NCBI GenBank assembly: GCA_023974075.1 | Contig: JAMFTG010000120.1 | Coordinates: forward strand, 245,001-309,000 | Direction: 5' to 3' | From: Chaenocephalus aceratus | Lineage: Eukaryota > Chordata > Actinopteri > Perciformes > Channichthyidae | Length of the DNA stretch: 64,000 nt | Part shown: piece by piece, positions 1 to 12,500 of the stretch | Position numbering within the stretch: the first letter of the stretch is position 1 | How the letters are laid out: every line of letters starts with the position of its first letter | Translations under genes and position numbers: made by a program | The notes under the pieces: model-generated | What the model saw: the letters and a program-made list of their open reading frames with translations, nothing else | What the model was told of the DNA's origin: nothing | The model's database searches: none

Positions 1-101
1 GCGGGTAAAAATGGGATGGAAAGACATGAGTAAACTTCCTGTAAAGTAATTTCCTGTAAATCCCTTTATTTCCTTATGTCGACATTAACCCATGAATGGC
101 T

Positions 102-102
<1 letters not shown>

Positions 103-158
<56 letters not shown>
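103..158. repeat. (AC)28 microsatellite
   Basis: Uninterrupted AC dinucleotide run. Confidence 0.99.
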
Positions 159-160
<2 letters not shown>

Positions 161-776
161 AAAAGAAACAATCCCATGTGTAATAATACATAAAGTGCCT
201 CTTCCGATCATAAAAAAATGTCTTTCATGCAAATCTTAAGAATTACAACTTTCAAAAGTACGTTTACCCGTGCATGCTGAATGCAAACAAAAGAGAAAGC
301 TAGTGGGGGGTACAGAGATGGAAACTCTCTCTCCTGACGAGGTCCAATAAAAGCAGGATTCATTTAAACACGCTGCCTCAGAGGTAAAGCGCTCTTTGAT
401 AAGGAAATAAGCCTCAGCGGACTCCAAAGACTCAGCCCCTTTCAGATCTGGGCAAAGTGCACCTGAACAATGAAGTGTGGGGTGCAAAACCAACTTCAAA
501 AGTCCTTCTCTTCCTCTCTCTCTCCTTTCCCTTCAACTTCCACTTCCACCCCCCCCCGTCTCTGTCAAACACCGTGCAGCGAGGAAAACGTCTTTCTTAG
601 CACAAATGCAAGGACAGATAATCCCCCTGCTCCTTCAACACACACACACACACACACACACACCCCCCTCCCTTATCGTTTTCTCCCTCACAGCTTTCCC
701 ACGAGCTTCCTCTCGCACGGTGTCTTTCATTTCACCTCCTCTGCCGCGGGGGACCTGCGACCTGAACACAAAGCTT

Positions 777-890
777 TAATTGTGCTGATGGACTGCAGAG
801 AAGACGCTGCTCTGGAGAGGTCACCGTGGCATTAGCTAAATGAGGAGATGCAGGCGTGAGAAGTGTCCGACAGAAGCTGAGTCAGGATGC
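777..890 (+). repeat. Direct repeat flanking the MITE at 980-1749, left copy
   Basis: AATTGTGCTGATGGACTGCA, ATGAGGAGATGCAGG and GCTGAGTCAGGATG recur at 1747-1857. Confidence 0.88.
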
Positions 891-979
891 CTCATTCAAG
901 ATCTGCATCATGCTATTTTTAGGCATCTATTATGGGTCTCAGAGATACACGAGTATATACAAACATGTGGGGGGGGGGC

Positions 980-1749
980 TAATGCCTGCTCAGAATTCTA
1001 CCAGAGATAAAGTTAAATTATGCCGTCATTAAACGCCATCATGTTCAAAACCACATCAAGGATTATGTCTGAAACAGTCTGGAGCTTAAACTCTTCTTCT
1101 GTTGCCGGTTTACCACGAGCGGAGTTCCTTTTTTACTTCCTGCTTCTTCACTCACATGCTCTCCGGTACAGGTTAGCTCTGAGTGTTAGCGATGCTAATG
1201 TAAACGAAGACCATATTACGTCCAAAACAGTCGGGCATTGTTTCTGATAGCAACTTTCTGATTGGCCCGTGGGGGTAAAGCCCGCCCACATTTTAGTAAT
1301 GTCGTCATGACGCAGCAAATCTGGATCAGCTCCGTTGTTCCCCCGTTTTTTAGAGATGTGGGTACGGAGGAAAAGAGAGAGGGGTTTATTTCCTGACACT
1401 TTGAGTCTCCTGACACACCGGGGACACACCGGGGACACAACGGGGACACACCGGGACACACCGGGGACACACCGGGACACACCGGGGACACAACGGACAC
1501 ACACCGGACACACACCGGACACACACCGGGACACACCGGGGATACAACGGGGACACACCGGGAACACACCGGGACACAACGGACACACACCGGACACACA
1601 CCGGGACACACCGGGGACACAACGGACACACACCGGACACACACCGGACAAACACCGGGGACACAACGGGGACACACCGGGACACACCGGGGACACATGT
1701 TGATGTAGAAAAGACAGAAAGTGCATTTTGCATGATAGGAGACCTCTAA
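980..1749 (+). mobile_element. TTAA-type (piggyBac-like) MITE copy with 11-13 bp minisatellite
   Basis: 980-1420 matches 16161-16560 (AATGCCTGMTCAGAATTCTA onward). The right end TTTTGCATGATAGGAGACCT is shared with other family members. Just before the end is one 37-bp-type unit start, ACATGTTGATGTAGAA. The left terminus is not clear. Confidence 0.7.
1418..1697 (+). repeat. GGACACACCGG minisatellite, unit 10-13 bp
   Basis: Array of GGGGACACACCGG-type units with ACACAACGG and ACACACACCGG variants that recur in blocks, suggesting higher-order duplication. Reading frames on both strands are by-products. Confidence 0.95.
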
Positions 1750-1857
1750 TTGTGCTGATGGACTGCAGAGGACACTCTCCTCACCGTGTTATTAAATGAG
1801 GAGATGCAGGTGTGAGAAGTGTCCTTTAGACGACAGCAGCTGAGTCAGGATGGGACG
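1747..1857 (+). repeat. Direct repeat flanking the MITE at 980-1749, right copy
   Basis: Diverged copy of 777-890; the two bracket the minisatellite-bearing element. Confidence 0.88.
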
Positions 1858-1883
1858 CATTAATATGGGAATGCGTCTCAAAT

Positions 1884-2046
1884 ACCTGTACTTTCTTAAA
1901 TACATGTTGAACTCAAATACCTGTACTTTCTACTTCTTACATGTTGAACTCAAATACCTGTACTTTCTACTTCTCACATGTTGAACTCAAATACCTGTAC
2001 TTTCTACTTCTCACATGTTGAACCCAAATACCTGTACTTTCTACTT
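1884..2046 (+). repeat. 37-bp minisatellite, 4-5 copies, without MITE flanks
   Basis: Same unit as 2356-3452 but lacking the element termini. It starts in CTCAAATACCTGTACTTTC and ends at CTACTTCTATGGGATAG. Confidence 0.93.
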
Positions 2047-2267
2047 CTATGGGATAGCGGAGTATACCTCCGTACCTCCTTGCTGCCTCGCTCTGTGTCT
2101 CCAGGCTCTGTTTGATGAGTTCCCAGCTAATGAGAGTAAAGAGGGAGGCAGGCCAGATCAGTGCACATCATACGGGTTAAGTGGAATTAAAGAGCAGAAC
2201 GTCCTTCTGTCGTCTTCTGATGCGCTAATTACCTACTACTGCAAACCCCATCATATCTCAACCAGCG

Positions 2268-3806
2268 GTGGGATGTAGTGGAGTACAAATACATCGTTAC
2301 TGCACATGTTTCTGGTATCAGTACTTTTACTCCACTACTTATTTTTCTGACTTTTTACTTTCTACTTCTTACATGTTGAACTCAAATACCTGTACTTTCT
2401 ACTTCTTACATGTTGAACTCAAATACCTGTACTTTCTACTTCTCACATGTTGAACCCAAATACCTGTACTTTCTACTTCTTACATGTTGAACTCAAATAC
2501 CTGTACTTTCTACTTCTTACATGTTGAACTCAAATACCTGTACTTTCTACTTCTCACATGTTGAACACAAATACCTGTACTTTCTACTTCTTACATGTTG
2601 AACACAAATACCTGTACTTTCTACTTCTTACACGTTGAACCCAAATACCTGTACTTTCTACTTCTCACATGTTGAACTCAAATACCTGTACTTTCTACTT
2701 CGTACATGTTGAACTCAAATACCTGTACTTTCTACTTCTTACATGTTGAACTCAAATACCTGTACTTTCTACTTCTTACATGTTGAACCCAATACCTGTA
2801 CTTTCTACTTCTCACATGTTGAACTCAAATACCTGTACTTTCTACTTCTTACATGTTGAACCCAAATACCTGTACTTTCTACTTCTTACATGTTGAACTC
2901 AAATACCTGTACTTTCTACTTCTTACATGTTGAACTCAAATACCTGTACTTTCTACTTCTCACATGTTGAACACAAATACCTGTACTTTCTACTTCTTAC
3001 ATGTTGAACTCAAATACCTGTACTTTCTACTTCTTACATGTTGAACTCAAATACCTGTACTTTCTACTTCTTACATGTTGAACTCAAATACCTGTACTTT
3101 CTACTTCTTACATGTTGAACTCAAATACCTGTACTTTCTACTTCTCACATGTTGAACCCAAATACCTGTACTTTCTACTTCTCTCATGTTGAACTCAAAT
3201 ACCTGTACTTTCTACTTCTCACATGTTGAACTCAAATACCTGTACTTTCTACTTCTCACATGTTGAACTCAAATACCTGTACTTTCTACTTCTTACATGT
3301 TCAACTCAAATACCTGTACTTTCTACTTCTCTCATGTTGAACCCAAATACCTGTACTTTCTACTTCTTACATGTTGAACTCAAATACCTGTACTTTCTAC
3401 TTCTCACATGTTGAACTCAAATACCTGTACTTTCTACTTCTCTCATTTCCCAAACAGCTGGTTCCTTTAGTCTGAATGTGTGTCTGGTGCGTGGTCATTA
3501 TTCTTCAGAGTCACTGCGTGCCTATTGGTTGGAACACGATCCGTGTATCCATCACTTCCTGGTCTTCTCTAAAGAAGAGGGACCAATGGAAACGTTGTCA
3601 TGTTGCCGTTGGTCACCATGGAAACATTCATTAGCTAACAATGACATTATTGTTCTATTGATATAAAGGGAGGTCAGGTACTCTTTAAAGCAGCTGCTAG
3701 CTATGGGTACTTTCTACTGAAGGACACTTCAAAGTTCTTTACTTTTAGTATCTGTACTTCTACTTGAGTAAAGGATGTGTGTACTTTCACCATCTCTGAT
3801 CTCAAC
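2268..3806 (+). mobile_element. GTAC-type MITE with 37-bp minisatellite
   Basis: Left end GGTGGGATGTAGTGGAGTAC and right end GTACTTTCACCATCTCTG are inverted-repeat-like. The interior after the array (ATTGGTTGGAACACGATCC and onward) is also found inverted at 28200-28470. Confidence 0.8.
2356..3452 (+). repeat. 37-bp minisatellite (ACATGTTGAACTCAAATACC...), about 29 copies
   Basis: Unit consists of ACATGTTGAACTCAAATACC followed by TGTACTTTCTACTTCTC. Variants are mainly CTCAAA/CCCAAA/CACAAA and TTACATG/CTCACATG, interspersed in patterns suggesting block duplication. Confidence 0.97.
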
Positions 3807-5180
3807 ACAGAAGTCTAACACGAGGATCTAAGGAAAGGCTTGAGAGTATTTCACGGCAGGAGGGATACAATGAGACGTACAGGACGGCCTCTCGCCATGA
3901 AGGACGTGGGACATGTTGTGCAGAGCTTCTCCTCTAAAAGAGACGTTCGGTCGGTGGCTGTCACTCACGGATCAGGACGGAAATCAGTCGCATTACGAAG
4001 TCTCTAGAAACGAGCATCAATAATAGAGGGGGAGAGAGAGGAGAAGCGGCCTCTGAAGGACTCCCTCTGTCTAACTATTATAACTGTAGTTCATTAAAAA
4101 CAACTGAAATCCGTCCAGATATTGGATTTTAACAAATGTACGCTTTAGATTTCCATCTTAAGCCGATATGCAAACTTAATTTAATATCAGACAACAGTAC
4201 GTCTCTCCTGACATGGATTTCATATTATTATGCTGCTGTTAGTGTGGTGTACTACAGAGTAAGTAGTGTATAATCTTTTTTAAATGCTTTCATTCAAGAG
4301 AGATGAACGATTTGAATTTCTACTTCTACTAGACACGTGTAGGAGAAAGAGAAGTTGTAAATAAAGCTTAAAACCAGAGTATATATCGTCTCCTGAGAGT
4401 TTTCGGAGAAGCATATTTCCAACTTACAGACAGGAAAGTGTCAGAAGAACAGAGAGCAGGTGCTTCGGTTTCTCAGAAGGATTGTTTTTGGGGGGAAGAA
4501 AAGAAGAGGCGCGTACTGGGCCGAGAGCCAATAGGAACACAGCTGCAAAACCCTGTCCAGCACGCTCGACCTGCCAAGAGCTGCTCTGAATTAACGTCTC
4601 CGCGCAGCGCCGTAATTACGCCTAACCTCTAATCAGGCGCTCCATATTTTGATGCTTCTCTTGAGCCTCAGGTTGTCTGTTTTCTCCGAAGACGCAGCGC
4701 CACATAACTTCGCCACCAACTTGATGCACAATCTGCAGACGTGTCTTTACGAGGTGTCTGGAAGCATGCTGCACTCTGCTAAGGATGCTTCCTCCGTCTT
4801 CTTCTCTCTCTATAATCAGGCAGCTGTACGACAAAAGGAGGACACATAATTGTACGCTTTCCTTTTTCCATTCAGCTCAAAGTGTGAAAGTATCCGCTGT
4901 TGTCTTGGTTACATCTTCCCTCTTGTCTTTCCTGCCTCTATAAATAGCGGAGGCTGAACTCAGAGGAAGTCCCCGTTGGTATGAGTCAACGTTTGGATCG
5001 CAGTGTGAACAATGGCACCAAGAAACGTCAGGTACACGGGCCGTCCTGCTTTGATCCGGATGAAGCAGGATATAGTTAATCACTACTCTGTCACCGCGTC
5101 AATAACGAGGCTTCACACATGCAGCTTGACCTTCTCTTGACCTTCTCTTGACCCGGTGTAGCCTGACACGCTGCAGGTAG
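3807..5180. other. No gene recognised
   Basis: Mixed-composition sequence. Open frames under 75 codons show no family features. No repeat recognised apart from short purine stretches. Confidence 0.6.
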
Positions 5181-5188
5181 GATTCAGG

Positions 5189-6113
5189 CAGGGCCGGCCC
5201 TCGGCATAGGCAGTATAGGCGAATGCTAAGGGCGCATCAACCCATAGGGGGCACCAAAAATTGAAGGAAAAAAAAACACAATTTCCCGATTTTGGATCAA
5301 CAAAGTACATCTTATTATCTTATACTAACAGAACTACGCCTATATTGAACTGCCCCAGTCCCAGTAAAAACCAAAGGTTTATGTGAAATTGTTCTTTTTT
5401 TGAAATAATGGTTTTAGTGTGCAATTATAGGTTTTAATTTTGTATTTGTATTCATTTAAAATAAATCAAACTCCCAAAAAACGTACACAGCGTCTGTGTG
5501 CTTTTATTAACATTGGAATTGACTGTGTAAGCGGCCGCGAGGGGGAGAGCTTTAGAGAGCTCTCTCCTGAAAGACTGAGAGGCTCTGATACCCTCAGCTC
5601 AGTGAGGTAAAGGCACACCTTTATATGATCATTATAGTTATAAAAAAATAAGAGAACAGGTGAAAAACAGGTATAAAATACTGACAGTACAAAACAGTTG
5701 TTATTAATAAACAAGAATACAGTTTGAAAGGGGAGTGATTTGTAAAATATCCATAAAGAAAAAGAAAATCTGCTTCCAGTTTTGTTTCATATGTTGAGAG
5801 ATGTCTCCATAGATCTCTCATGTTGCTCTCAAAGTGCACCAGATTGATGCTTTTAACTTCAATATTAAAAAAAAGTCTTCCCGGGGGTGCATGCCCCCGG
5901 ACCCCCCTAGAGGAGCCCCCCCCCCACTTAAATCATGTTCAAATGGATAGGAAACTAAATACAGTTGCACACATCTTGTGTCAATATCTTTGTTTTTGTG
6001 GTCATGCCACAACCATGCACGTGCGAATCATAGTGAGTGTCTGCATTTGGGGGGGGGGGGGGGCGCCAGCTAAAATCTTGCCTAGGGCGGCAAATTGGTC
6101 AGGGCCGGCCCTG
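5189..6113. mobile_element. hAT-type non-autonomous element, 925 bp, 8-bp TSD
   Basis: Terminal inverted repeats CAGGGCCGGCCCT at both ends, flanked by a perfect 8-bp duplication GATTCAGG (5181-5188 and 6114-6121), diagnostic for hAT. Contains a poly(C) and a poly(G) tract and no transposase frame. Part of the interior (about 5595-5920) is shared in inverse orientation with 20556-20845. Confidence 0.93.
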
Positions 6114-6121
6114 GATTCAGG

Positions 6122-6660
6122 ACTGGGTTTGAGCTGCGTTTTAGTTTAGTTGGAGGCGTTGAGCGCCGTGGAGAAGCTACAGGTTTAACTCAATATTACA
6201 ACGAGACATTACGTTTCTATCTGCCATCATTGAAATATCATCGTTGTTGACAGCTGTGTGTCCCACACCGAGGAGGCGACATGTCTTTATGCGCACAATG
6301 TTTTAGAGCTTTCATTAATCAGAGCTGAAGTGAGTGAGACGCTCTAATATGGGGATGTAGTCATATTAATGATATCGTGTTAAAGCGGTTCTGTCTGGGT
6401 TTTTGACTTTCAGCAGCAGCAGACGGTTGGACCATTTTTTCCATTTTATAAACCAAACCACGACTCTAGAAAATAAAGCTCACATAAATCGCTTTAAAAA
6501 TAATCTCTAACCTCATTTTGTGCAATCGAATGATGAGTTAATATAATGCAGGAAGTTTTGGACCATTTAATTAATCAGAGCTGAGAGAGTGAGACGCTCT
6601 GATGTGGAGATATGGAGGTTTTTACATAATAACATTAAAGTGATTATGTTTGGGTTTTGA
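6122..6660. other. No gene recognised; internal near-repeat
   Basis: AATCAGAGCTGA and GAGACGCTCTRAT recur at 6317 and 6573, a diverged tandem duplication of about 255 bp. Otherwise nothing. Confidence 0.55.
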
Positions 6661-6665
6661 CGTTT

Positions 6666-6667
<2 letters not shown>

Positions 6668-6751
<84 letters not shown>
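6668..6751. repeat. (CA)n microsatellite
   Basis: 42 uninterrupted CA units bounding the telomere-like block on its left. Confidence 0.99.
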
Positions 6752-6754
<3 letters not shown>

Positions 6755-7056
6755 CATGTATACATCTATTCAGGGGACATTACATTGACTTACAAGCATT
6801 TCCTGGAGACTTATCCTAACCATAACCATAACCAACACATGCCTAACCCTAACCCTTACCCTTAACTTTACCCTTACCCTTACCCTTACCCTTACCCTTA
6901 CCCTTACCCTTAACTTTACCCTTACCCTTAACCAAGTCTTCACACTAAAATTAATGATCCCCCTTATGGGGACCTCCAATTTGTCCCCATAAGGGAAGCG
7001 AGTCCCCACACGTGACTATGTAAACAGATGTAGGTCCCCACAAGTATAGTAATGCT

Positions 7057-7059
<3 letters not shown>
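6752..7059 (-). repeat. Dispersed block with telomere-like core, flanked by (CA)n
   Basis: Core at 6842-6926 of CCCTTACCCTTAACTTTACC-type repeats, plus a short palindromic arm (GGGGACCTCC ... GTCCCCATAAGGG, 6968-6990). The same block lies inverted at 58479-58788, and both copies are bounded on both sides by CA/GT microsatellites. Confidence 0.85.

Positions 7060-7111
<52 letters not shown>
7060..7111. repeat. (AC)26 microsatellite
   Basis: Bounds the telomere-like block on its right, then CCCCCTCCCC. Confidence 0.99.
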
Positions 7112-7113
<2 letters not shown>

Positions 7114-7417
7114 CCTCCCCTCTGAGGGTGGGTCTCTGATGTCACCGATGCTTTCCGGGGCGCTGCTCCTGTAATGGAGTCACTTAAGTTTCTCGCCGAG
7201 CCATTCTCACCCCATGAAGGACACATCATCCCCCCCCCACCTCCCACCACCCACCACCCACCCCCCCCTCTCATCTCTCTGCCTCTCTTTCTCCACGCCG
7301 CTTTATATCCACACATTAACATGTTGTGTGCACGTGTGCTGCAATGAACATGCTCCACGGGCACGGTGATTCGGCCCGAGGACGAAATCATATCCGGGTG
7401 AAATGAAACGCCGCAGC

Positions 7418-7427
7418 GCACACACAC

Positions 7428-7522
<95 letters not shown>

Positions 7523-7526
7523 TACA

Positions 7527-7594
<68 letters not shown>

Positions 7595-7689
7595 TATAGA
7601 CACAAACAGATACAGACACACACACACACATCCACCCACACACACACACACACACAGATATAGACACACACAGATATAGACACACACAG

Positions 7690-7777
<88 letters not shown>
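7418..7777. repeat. Compound (CA)n / GATACAGA microsatellite, 360 bp
   Basis: Long CA tracts interrupted by GATACAGACA and GATATAGACA motifs. Cys/Val and His/Thr reading frames over it are artefacts. Confidence 0.99.
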
Positions 7778-7779
<2 letters not shown>

Positions 7780-8553
7780 TTCCCAGCAGTGTATTTTGGA
7801 CTAAAGTAAACATGGCTTTCCCCGAGCGTCTTGGAAGCAGCCGCGTGGGAGTGAGCTGACACCCTCTATCTGAGGCTCCGCCTGCTTTGAAGCTGCTGCA
7901 GCTCTAACCCCGACGACTTTCACAAGTTTCCATCCATCACGATCAAAGCCCGGTGCTTCCCTCCGCATCGACTGCTCGTATCTCGCGGCGTACGCGGCGT
8001 CTTCCCTTCGCTCTGCTCCAGTTTATGCACACGTCTCTTCTCCCGCGTGGCGACACAGAGCAGGGACTAACCATCACGAGGAAGTCATATCCAGATTCTC
8101 CCGTCGCTGCATATCACTTGGAAACTGAACTTTGAAACAGCCTCTCGCTCCATGTCTGCACCGGATTAGTCCCACGGCACGCAGCACTCGCTTGGCCTAA
8201 CTTGTGATTTCAGATTAGGCGGTGAGACGGCCGCGTGCCCCGCAGAGTTCGCTCAGAGGTCGAGGGCACAAACTGGATCTTAAAAAAGTACGAATTCACC
8301 GTCAATTTCATGAAATATGAACGAGCTGTAAATGTAAGTCAGTGTTTGGGATGATGGAGGTTACATTCAGTGTCTCCACGGGGAGAAGGCAAGACGCAGG
8401 GCACTTTCTCTGCTGATGGAGGAGCTGAGTGGGTGGGCGAGTGGGAGGAAGTACGCAGAGGCCAGGAACAAGGGATCGGCATCGAGGGAAGGAGAGGAGG
8501 AGAAAGGCAGAAGGAAGTAAAGAGAGGAATTACAGTTAAAGAAATGCTGTGTT
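7778..8553. other. No gene recognised
   Basis: GC-richer unique-looking sequence with short frames; no splice-bounded or conserved frame seen. Confidence 0.55.
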
Positions 8554-9192
8554 TTAAAGGTCCCATATCATATCCAGAGCCTGTCTCTGATTGGCTGAAA
8601 CACCAAACAGATCATTGCAGCATTACCCATAATTCCCTCTGTTTCAGCCCTGTTTCCAAAGTGCTGATTCTCTGTCTGTGACTTTAGATGAAAACAAGGA
8701 GCCCCTCCCCACGCCCCTCTGAGAGACATCTGGTTACAAAGAACTCAATAGAGCTCTAGGAGGAGATTCAGGTGATAAGGGGGGTACCTTGGATGCTGAT
8801 TGGCTAATATTTACACAAGACTACACATCGTTATGACATCATAAAGTGGCCAAAATCTGATCTGCTCGTTTTCAGACAGGTTGATGTAGAAGAGACATGA
8901 AGAAGAGGGGACACATGTTGATGTAGAAGAGACATGAAGAAGAGGGGACACATGTTGATGTAGAAGAGACATGAAGAAGAGGGGACACATGTTGATGTAG
9001 GAGAGACATGGAGAAGAGGGGACACATGTTGATGTAGAAGAGACATGAAGAAGAGGGGACACGTGTTGATGTAGAAGAGACACGGAGAAGAGGGGACACA
9101 TGTTGATGTAGAAGAGACACGGAGAAGAGGGGACACATGTTGATGTAGAAGAGACATGAGGAAGAGGGTTTTGCATAATAGGAGATCTTTAA
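8554..9192 (+). mobile_element. TTAA-type MITE with 37-bp minisatellite
   Basis: Flanked by TTAA at both ends (8554-8557, 9189-9192), with AGGTCCCATATCAT at the left and ATAATAGGAGATCT at the right, loosely inverted. The interior before the array matches 30720-31640. No transposase. Confidence 0.75.
8880..9163 (+). repeat. 37-bp minisatellite (ACATGTTGATGTAGAAGAGA...), about 7.7 copies
   Basis: Unit consists of ACATGTTGATGTAGAAGAGA followed by CATGAAGAAGAGGGGAC, 37 bp in total, with little variation (CACGG for CATGA). Confidence 0.96.
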
Positions 9193-9317
9193 AGTGTAGA
9201 ATATGTGTATTTGTCTTTATGTCCTCTGAAGTGTCCCAGCCCCAAACTGAACATGACACTTTGACTCGGCTCGTTTGTAATGTCCCATATCACTTTAAGC
9301 CAGTCAGCTAAATGCAA

Positions 9318-9319
<2 letters not shown>

Positions 9320-9393
<74 letters not shown>
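9320..9393. repeat. (AC)37 microsatellite
   Basis: Followed by GAACAAGAGCAGGAGATATC, also found after the CA tract at 19257-19333, so the pair is part of a duplicated segment. Confidence 0.99.
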
Positions 9394-9394
<1 letters not shown>

Positions 9395-9448
9395 GAACAA
9401 GAGCAGGAGATATCATCATTTCTGGAGGTACTAGCAACATGTTTAAGC

Positions 9449-9550
9449 AAGAAGAAGAAGAAGAAGAAGAAGAACAAGAAGAAGAAGAAGAAGAAGAAGA
9501 AGAAGAAGAAGAAGAAGAAGAAGAAGAAGAAGAAGAAGAAGAAGAAGAAA
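9449..9550. repeat. (GAA)n microsatellite
   Basis: About 33 GAA units with a single CAA interruption; purine-only strand of 100 bp. Confidence 0.99.
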
Positions 9551-9991
9551 GAAGGATTGTCCTATTTTTAAAACTCCTAGTCATTGAAACAACATTAGCC
9601 TCATTTCTTTCCTTGTATGAAAAGCTGAATTAAATACAAATGATTTTACTTGATGAATATTCACCTAAATCTTCTATTTATTATGACAGTCAGACAAAGC
9701 ACCTCTCAACTCTTTCATCACCTACAGATGTCACTGGAAACTGTATTCATAGAATCTAATCCATTCACATCAATAACATTCATTATGAGATACAACCTAC
9801 TCTTTGAATTTCAAAATAAGAGACTCAGGAATCAAACACATCAGGAATCAATAGAGAATCTGATCTTATCCATTCCCATCGGCTAACTTTGAATTTCAAA
9901 ATAAGAGCCTCAGCATGACCCAAAGAGCAGGATCGACATGTTTGTGATTCTCTCAAAATATCATGTATTAAATTAAAGTGAACGCCCTTTG

Positions 9992-10305
9992 TTCACTTTG
10001 AATTTCAAAATAAGAGCCTCCATGGGGGCAAGGACATGAGTTGATCTGATCTTATCCATTCCCATCGGCTAACAGTAGAAACGAAACTTTGAATTTCAAA
10101 ATAAGAGCCTCCATGGGGGCAAGGACATGTGTTGATCTGATCTTATCCATTCCCATCGGCTAACAGTAGAAACTAAACTTTGAATTTCAAAATAAGAGCC
10201 TCCATGGGGGCAAGGACATGTGTTGATCTGATCTTATCCATTCCCATCGGCTAACAGTAGAAACGAAACTTTTAATTTCAAAATAAGAGCCTCCATGGGG
10301 GCAAG
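9992..10305 (+). repeat. 91-bp tandem repeat, about 3.4 copies
   Basis: Unit begins TTTGAATTTCAAAATAAGAG and includes CCATGGGGGCAAGGACATG and CCCATCGGCTAACAGTAGAA. Partial units also occur at 9797 and 9885. The last unit runs into CGTGTGGACGGTGTGGACG. Confidence 0.93.
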
Positions 10306-10380
10306 CTTCAACGCGACGCTGCCGTGTGGACGGTGTGGACGTACCGCAAGAGTTCCCATTCAGCAGGAGATTACTGAACA

Positions 10381-10660
10381 CAGGGCTGCTCAATTAATCA
10401 TATTTTTATCGCAATTACGATTACGGCTAGCAACGATTACGAAAACAACGTAATCGAAATAAAACGATTATTTTTTAATTGGTTTTTCAGTTGAATTAAA
10501 CTTAAAGTTTCAGGGTAATCAACCGTTAAAAACATACTGTTGAAATTGTTTTCCTCCAATAAATGGATATTTTCAAAGTAAATCGTTTTTAATTATCGTG
10601 ATATCAATTATTGACCCAAATAATCGAGATTATGGTTTTTGCCATAATCGAGCCGCCCTA
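10381..10660. mobile_element. hAT-like MITE with TAATCG-rich termini
   Basis: 280 bp starting CAGGGCTGCTCAATTA and ending CATAATCGAGCCGCCCTA, the inverted-repeat style of a common fish hAT MITE. Flanks ACTGAACA and AGTGAGCA match at 6 of 8 positions, consistent with a decayed 8-bp duplication. Confidence 0.75.
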
Positions 10661-11384
10661 AGTGAGCATACTAAACAGCTGAGAGAGGACACTTTACACA
10701 TTTACCCTCGACTAAGAGAAGAGGAGGGGAGCCAACATCGCCAAATACAACATCATTTGATTTGACAGAAGTATTGATGGAAGTCCGGATCGAAACATAC
10801 GTCAAATAAATAGAGTTAGGAGATTATTTAGGGACTATTGATTGTAGCTCAGTGTGTGGCTTTGAAGCATTCTGTGAAATATTGTGGAGAGAACCAAAGC
10901 CAGTGTGCGTTCTGTACCTCGTAATAAGCTTTTATCTTAACGTCTGCAGACGGAACCCGCCCTCTCTCTTCCTCAGTCTCCTCTGTCTGAGCACTTTGTT
11001 CCAATTCAAGTGTATATCCTGGTTATCAATATTTCATATCAAAGTGCATCCCTTCCTAACTGCCCCTTAATAGCAGCTTCACTCGGGCCGCCAGATAGGA
11101 AGGAAGGAAGGAAGGAAATATCCACGCCTGATGAGATTGGAAATTTCATTATCATACTATTGAAATTCATGGGGGAAAAAACGGTCTCGGCGCAACGTTA
11201 GCTCAAGCGGAGCTCATGTTTAATCGAAAGGACAAAGAACTGAAAGGGAATGTGTTTGACATTTGCTATTGAGACGGGATCTAATGTAGTCTTGTAAATG
11301 GAGCGCGCTGCAGAGCACTCGAACTTATACTGCATGCTTCGGCCCATGCACTGTTCTACATGGCTGTATACAGTGTGCTGCAGT

Positions 11385-11419
<35 letters not shown>

Positions 11420-11434
11420 ACACGCACACACACA

Positions 11435-11479
<45 letters not shown>

Positions 11480-11549
11480 TGTAATCTGTGTGCACTGCTT
11501 CCTGTACATAGGACTATAGGAAGGCCCTCACACACTGCATGTTTCTGCA

Positions 11550-11648
<99 letters not shown>

Positions 11649-12492
11649 TGTAATCTGTGTGCACTGCTAGGACTATAGGAAGGCCCTCACACACTGCATG
11701 TTTCTGCAGGACACACACATACGCCCACATTTATATCTCACATATAAATCAGGCACACACACCCAAATATATCTGTTTGATCGGCGTCAACGAAGCGCAT
11801 CCACAGAGAGGATGTCTGCACGATGCAACGACCAGCGTTAGGTCGAACCTTGGAGCTCAGATCTCAACTCAAACACTGGCTCCAAGTAAGAGAAAGATGG
11901 CGGCAACAACACAAGCATTAGTCGATAAGTGGGACGTAGCCCTTTTACGTGATTGCAGACATGACATCGTGAAGACTATAAACATGTCCCCTCTTGTTGT
12001 GTCTCTGGGTGTGAATCAGAGCTAATCAGCAGCGCTTCCTCATAAGACAAGATTTGGGACATTTTTGAATATATATCGAGGCAGCAGCCGGTCATTGCAG
12101 GTGTGCTGCTGGCGGGAGATACCAAGTGCACCTGGGTCATGGGTACGTTTCATTAAAATGTAATGTTTCAACAGATTGATTTCAGTGTCTGACTTGCTTG
12201 TGTTGATTCATATGTTGTGTTTTAATAACGTCAAAACTGACAATAATTGTATAAAATGTAAGATAATTAATTTGGTTAACAGTTGGTTGGTCTAGGGGAG
12301 GGGCTTAGTGCTGCAGGAAGGACAGGTGAACTGGATTTCTTTGACCATATCAAGCTTGCATTTAAATTAAATTAAATTGTTTGTGTTCAAAACATTTAAT
12401 TCAGATTAAAATGTTTTTTTTAAGTTGTACTTCCATTTGAACAACTTAGTAGGTGCAGTTTAGCTCAAATAATATTCCAAATGGGTAGAATT
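10661..12492. other. No gene recognised beyond the CA duplication
   Basis: Contains (GGAA)n at 11096-11115 and the CA-bearing duplication at 11384-11700. The rest is unremarkable. Confidence 0.55.
11384..11645. repeat. Two (CA)n tracts in a tandem duplication
   Basis: (CA)n at 11384-11476 and 11551-11645, each followed by CTAATGTAATCTGTGTGCAC and GACTATAGGAAGGCCCTCAC: a duplicated segment of about 170 bp. Confidence 0.95.
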
Positions 12493-12500
12493 GACTATAA

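Noticed and set aside
1148..1733. Cys-Pro-rich repeat proteins on the minus strand
   Set aside because: Translation of the GGACACACCGG minisatellite.
2356..3452. CRISPR array
   Set aside because: The 37-bp units are directly contiguous with no variable spacers and lie in a vertebrate transposon.
6842..6926. Telomere or chromosome-end sequence
   Set aside because: Degenerate, short, and part of a block repeated at 58479-58788 with non-telomeric flanks on both sides.
7303..7862. Cys-Val and His-Thr repeat proteins
   Set aside because: Translation of (CA)n/(GT)n microsatellites.
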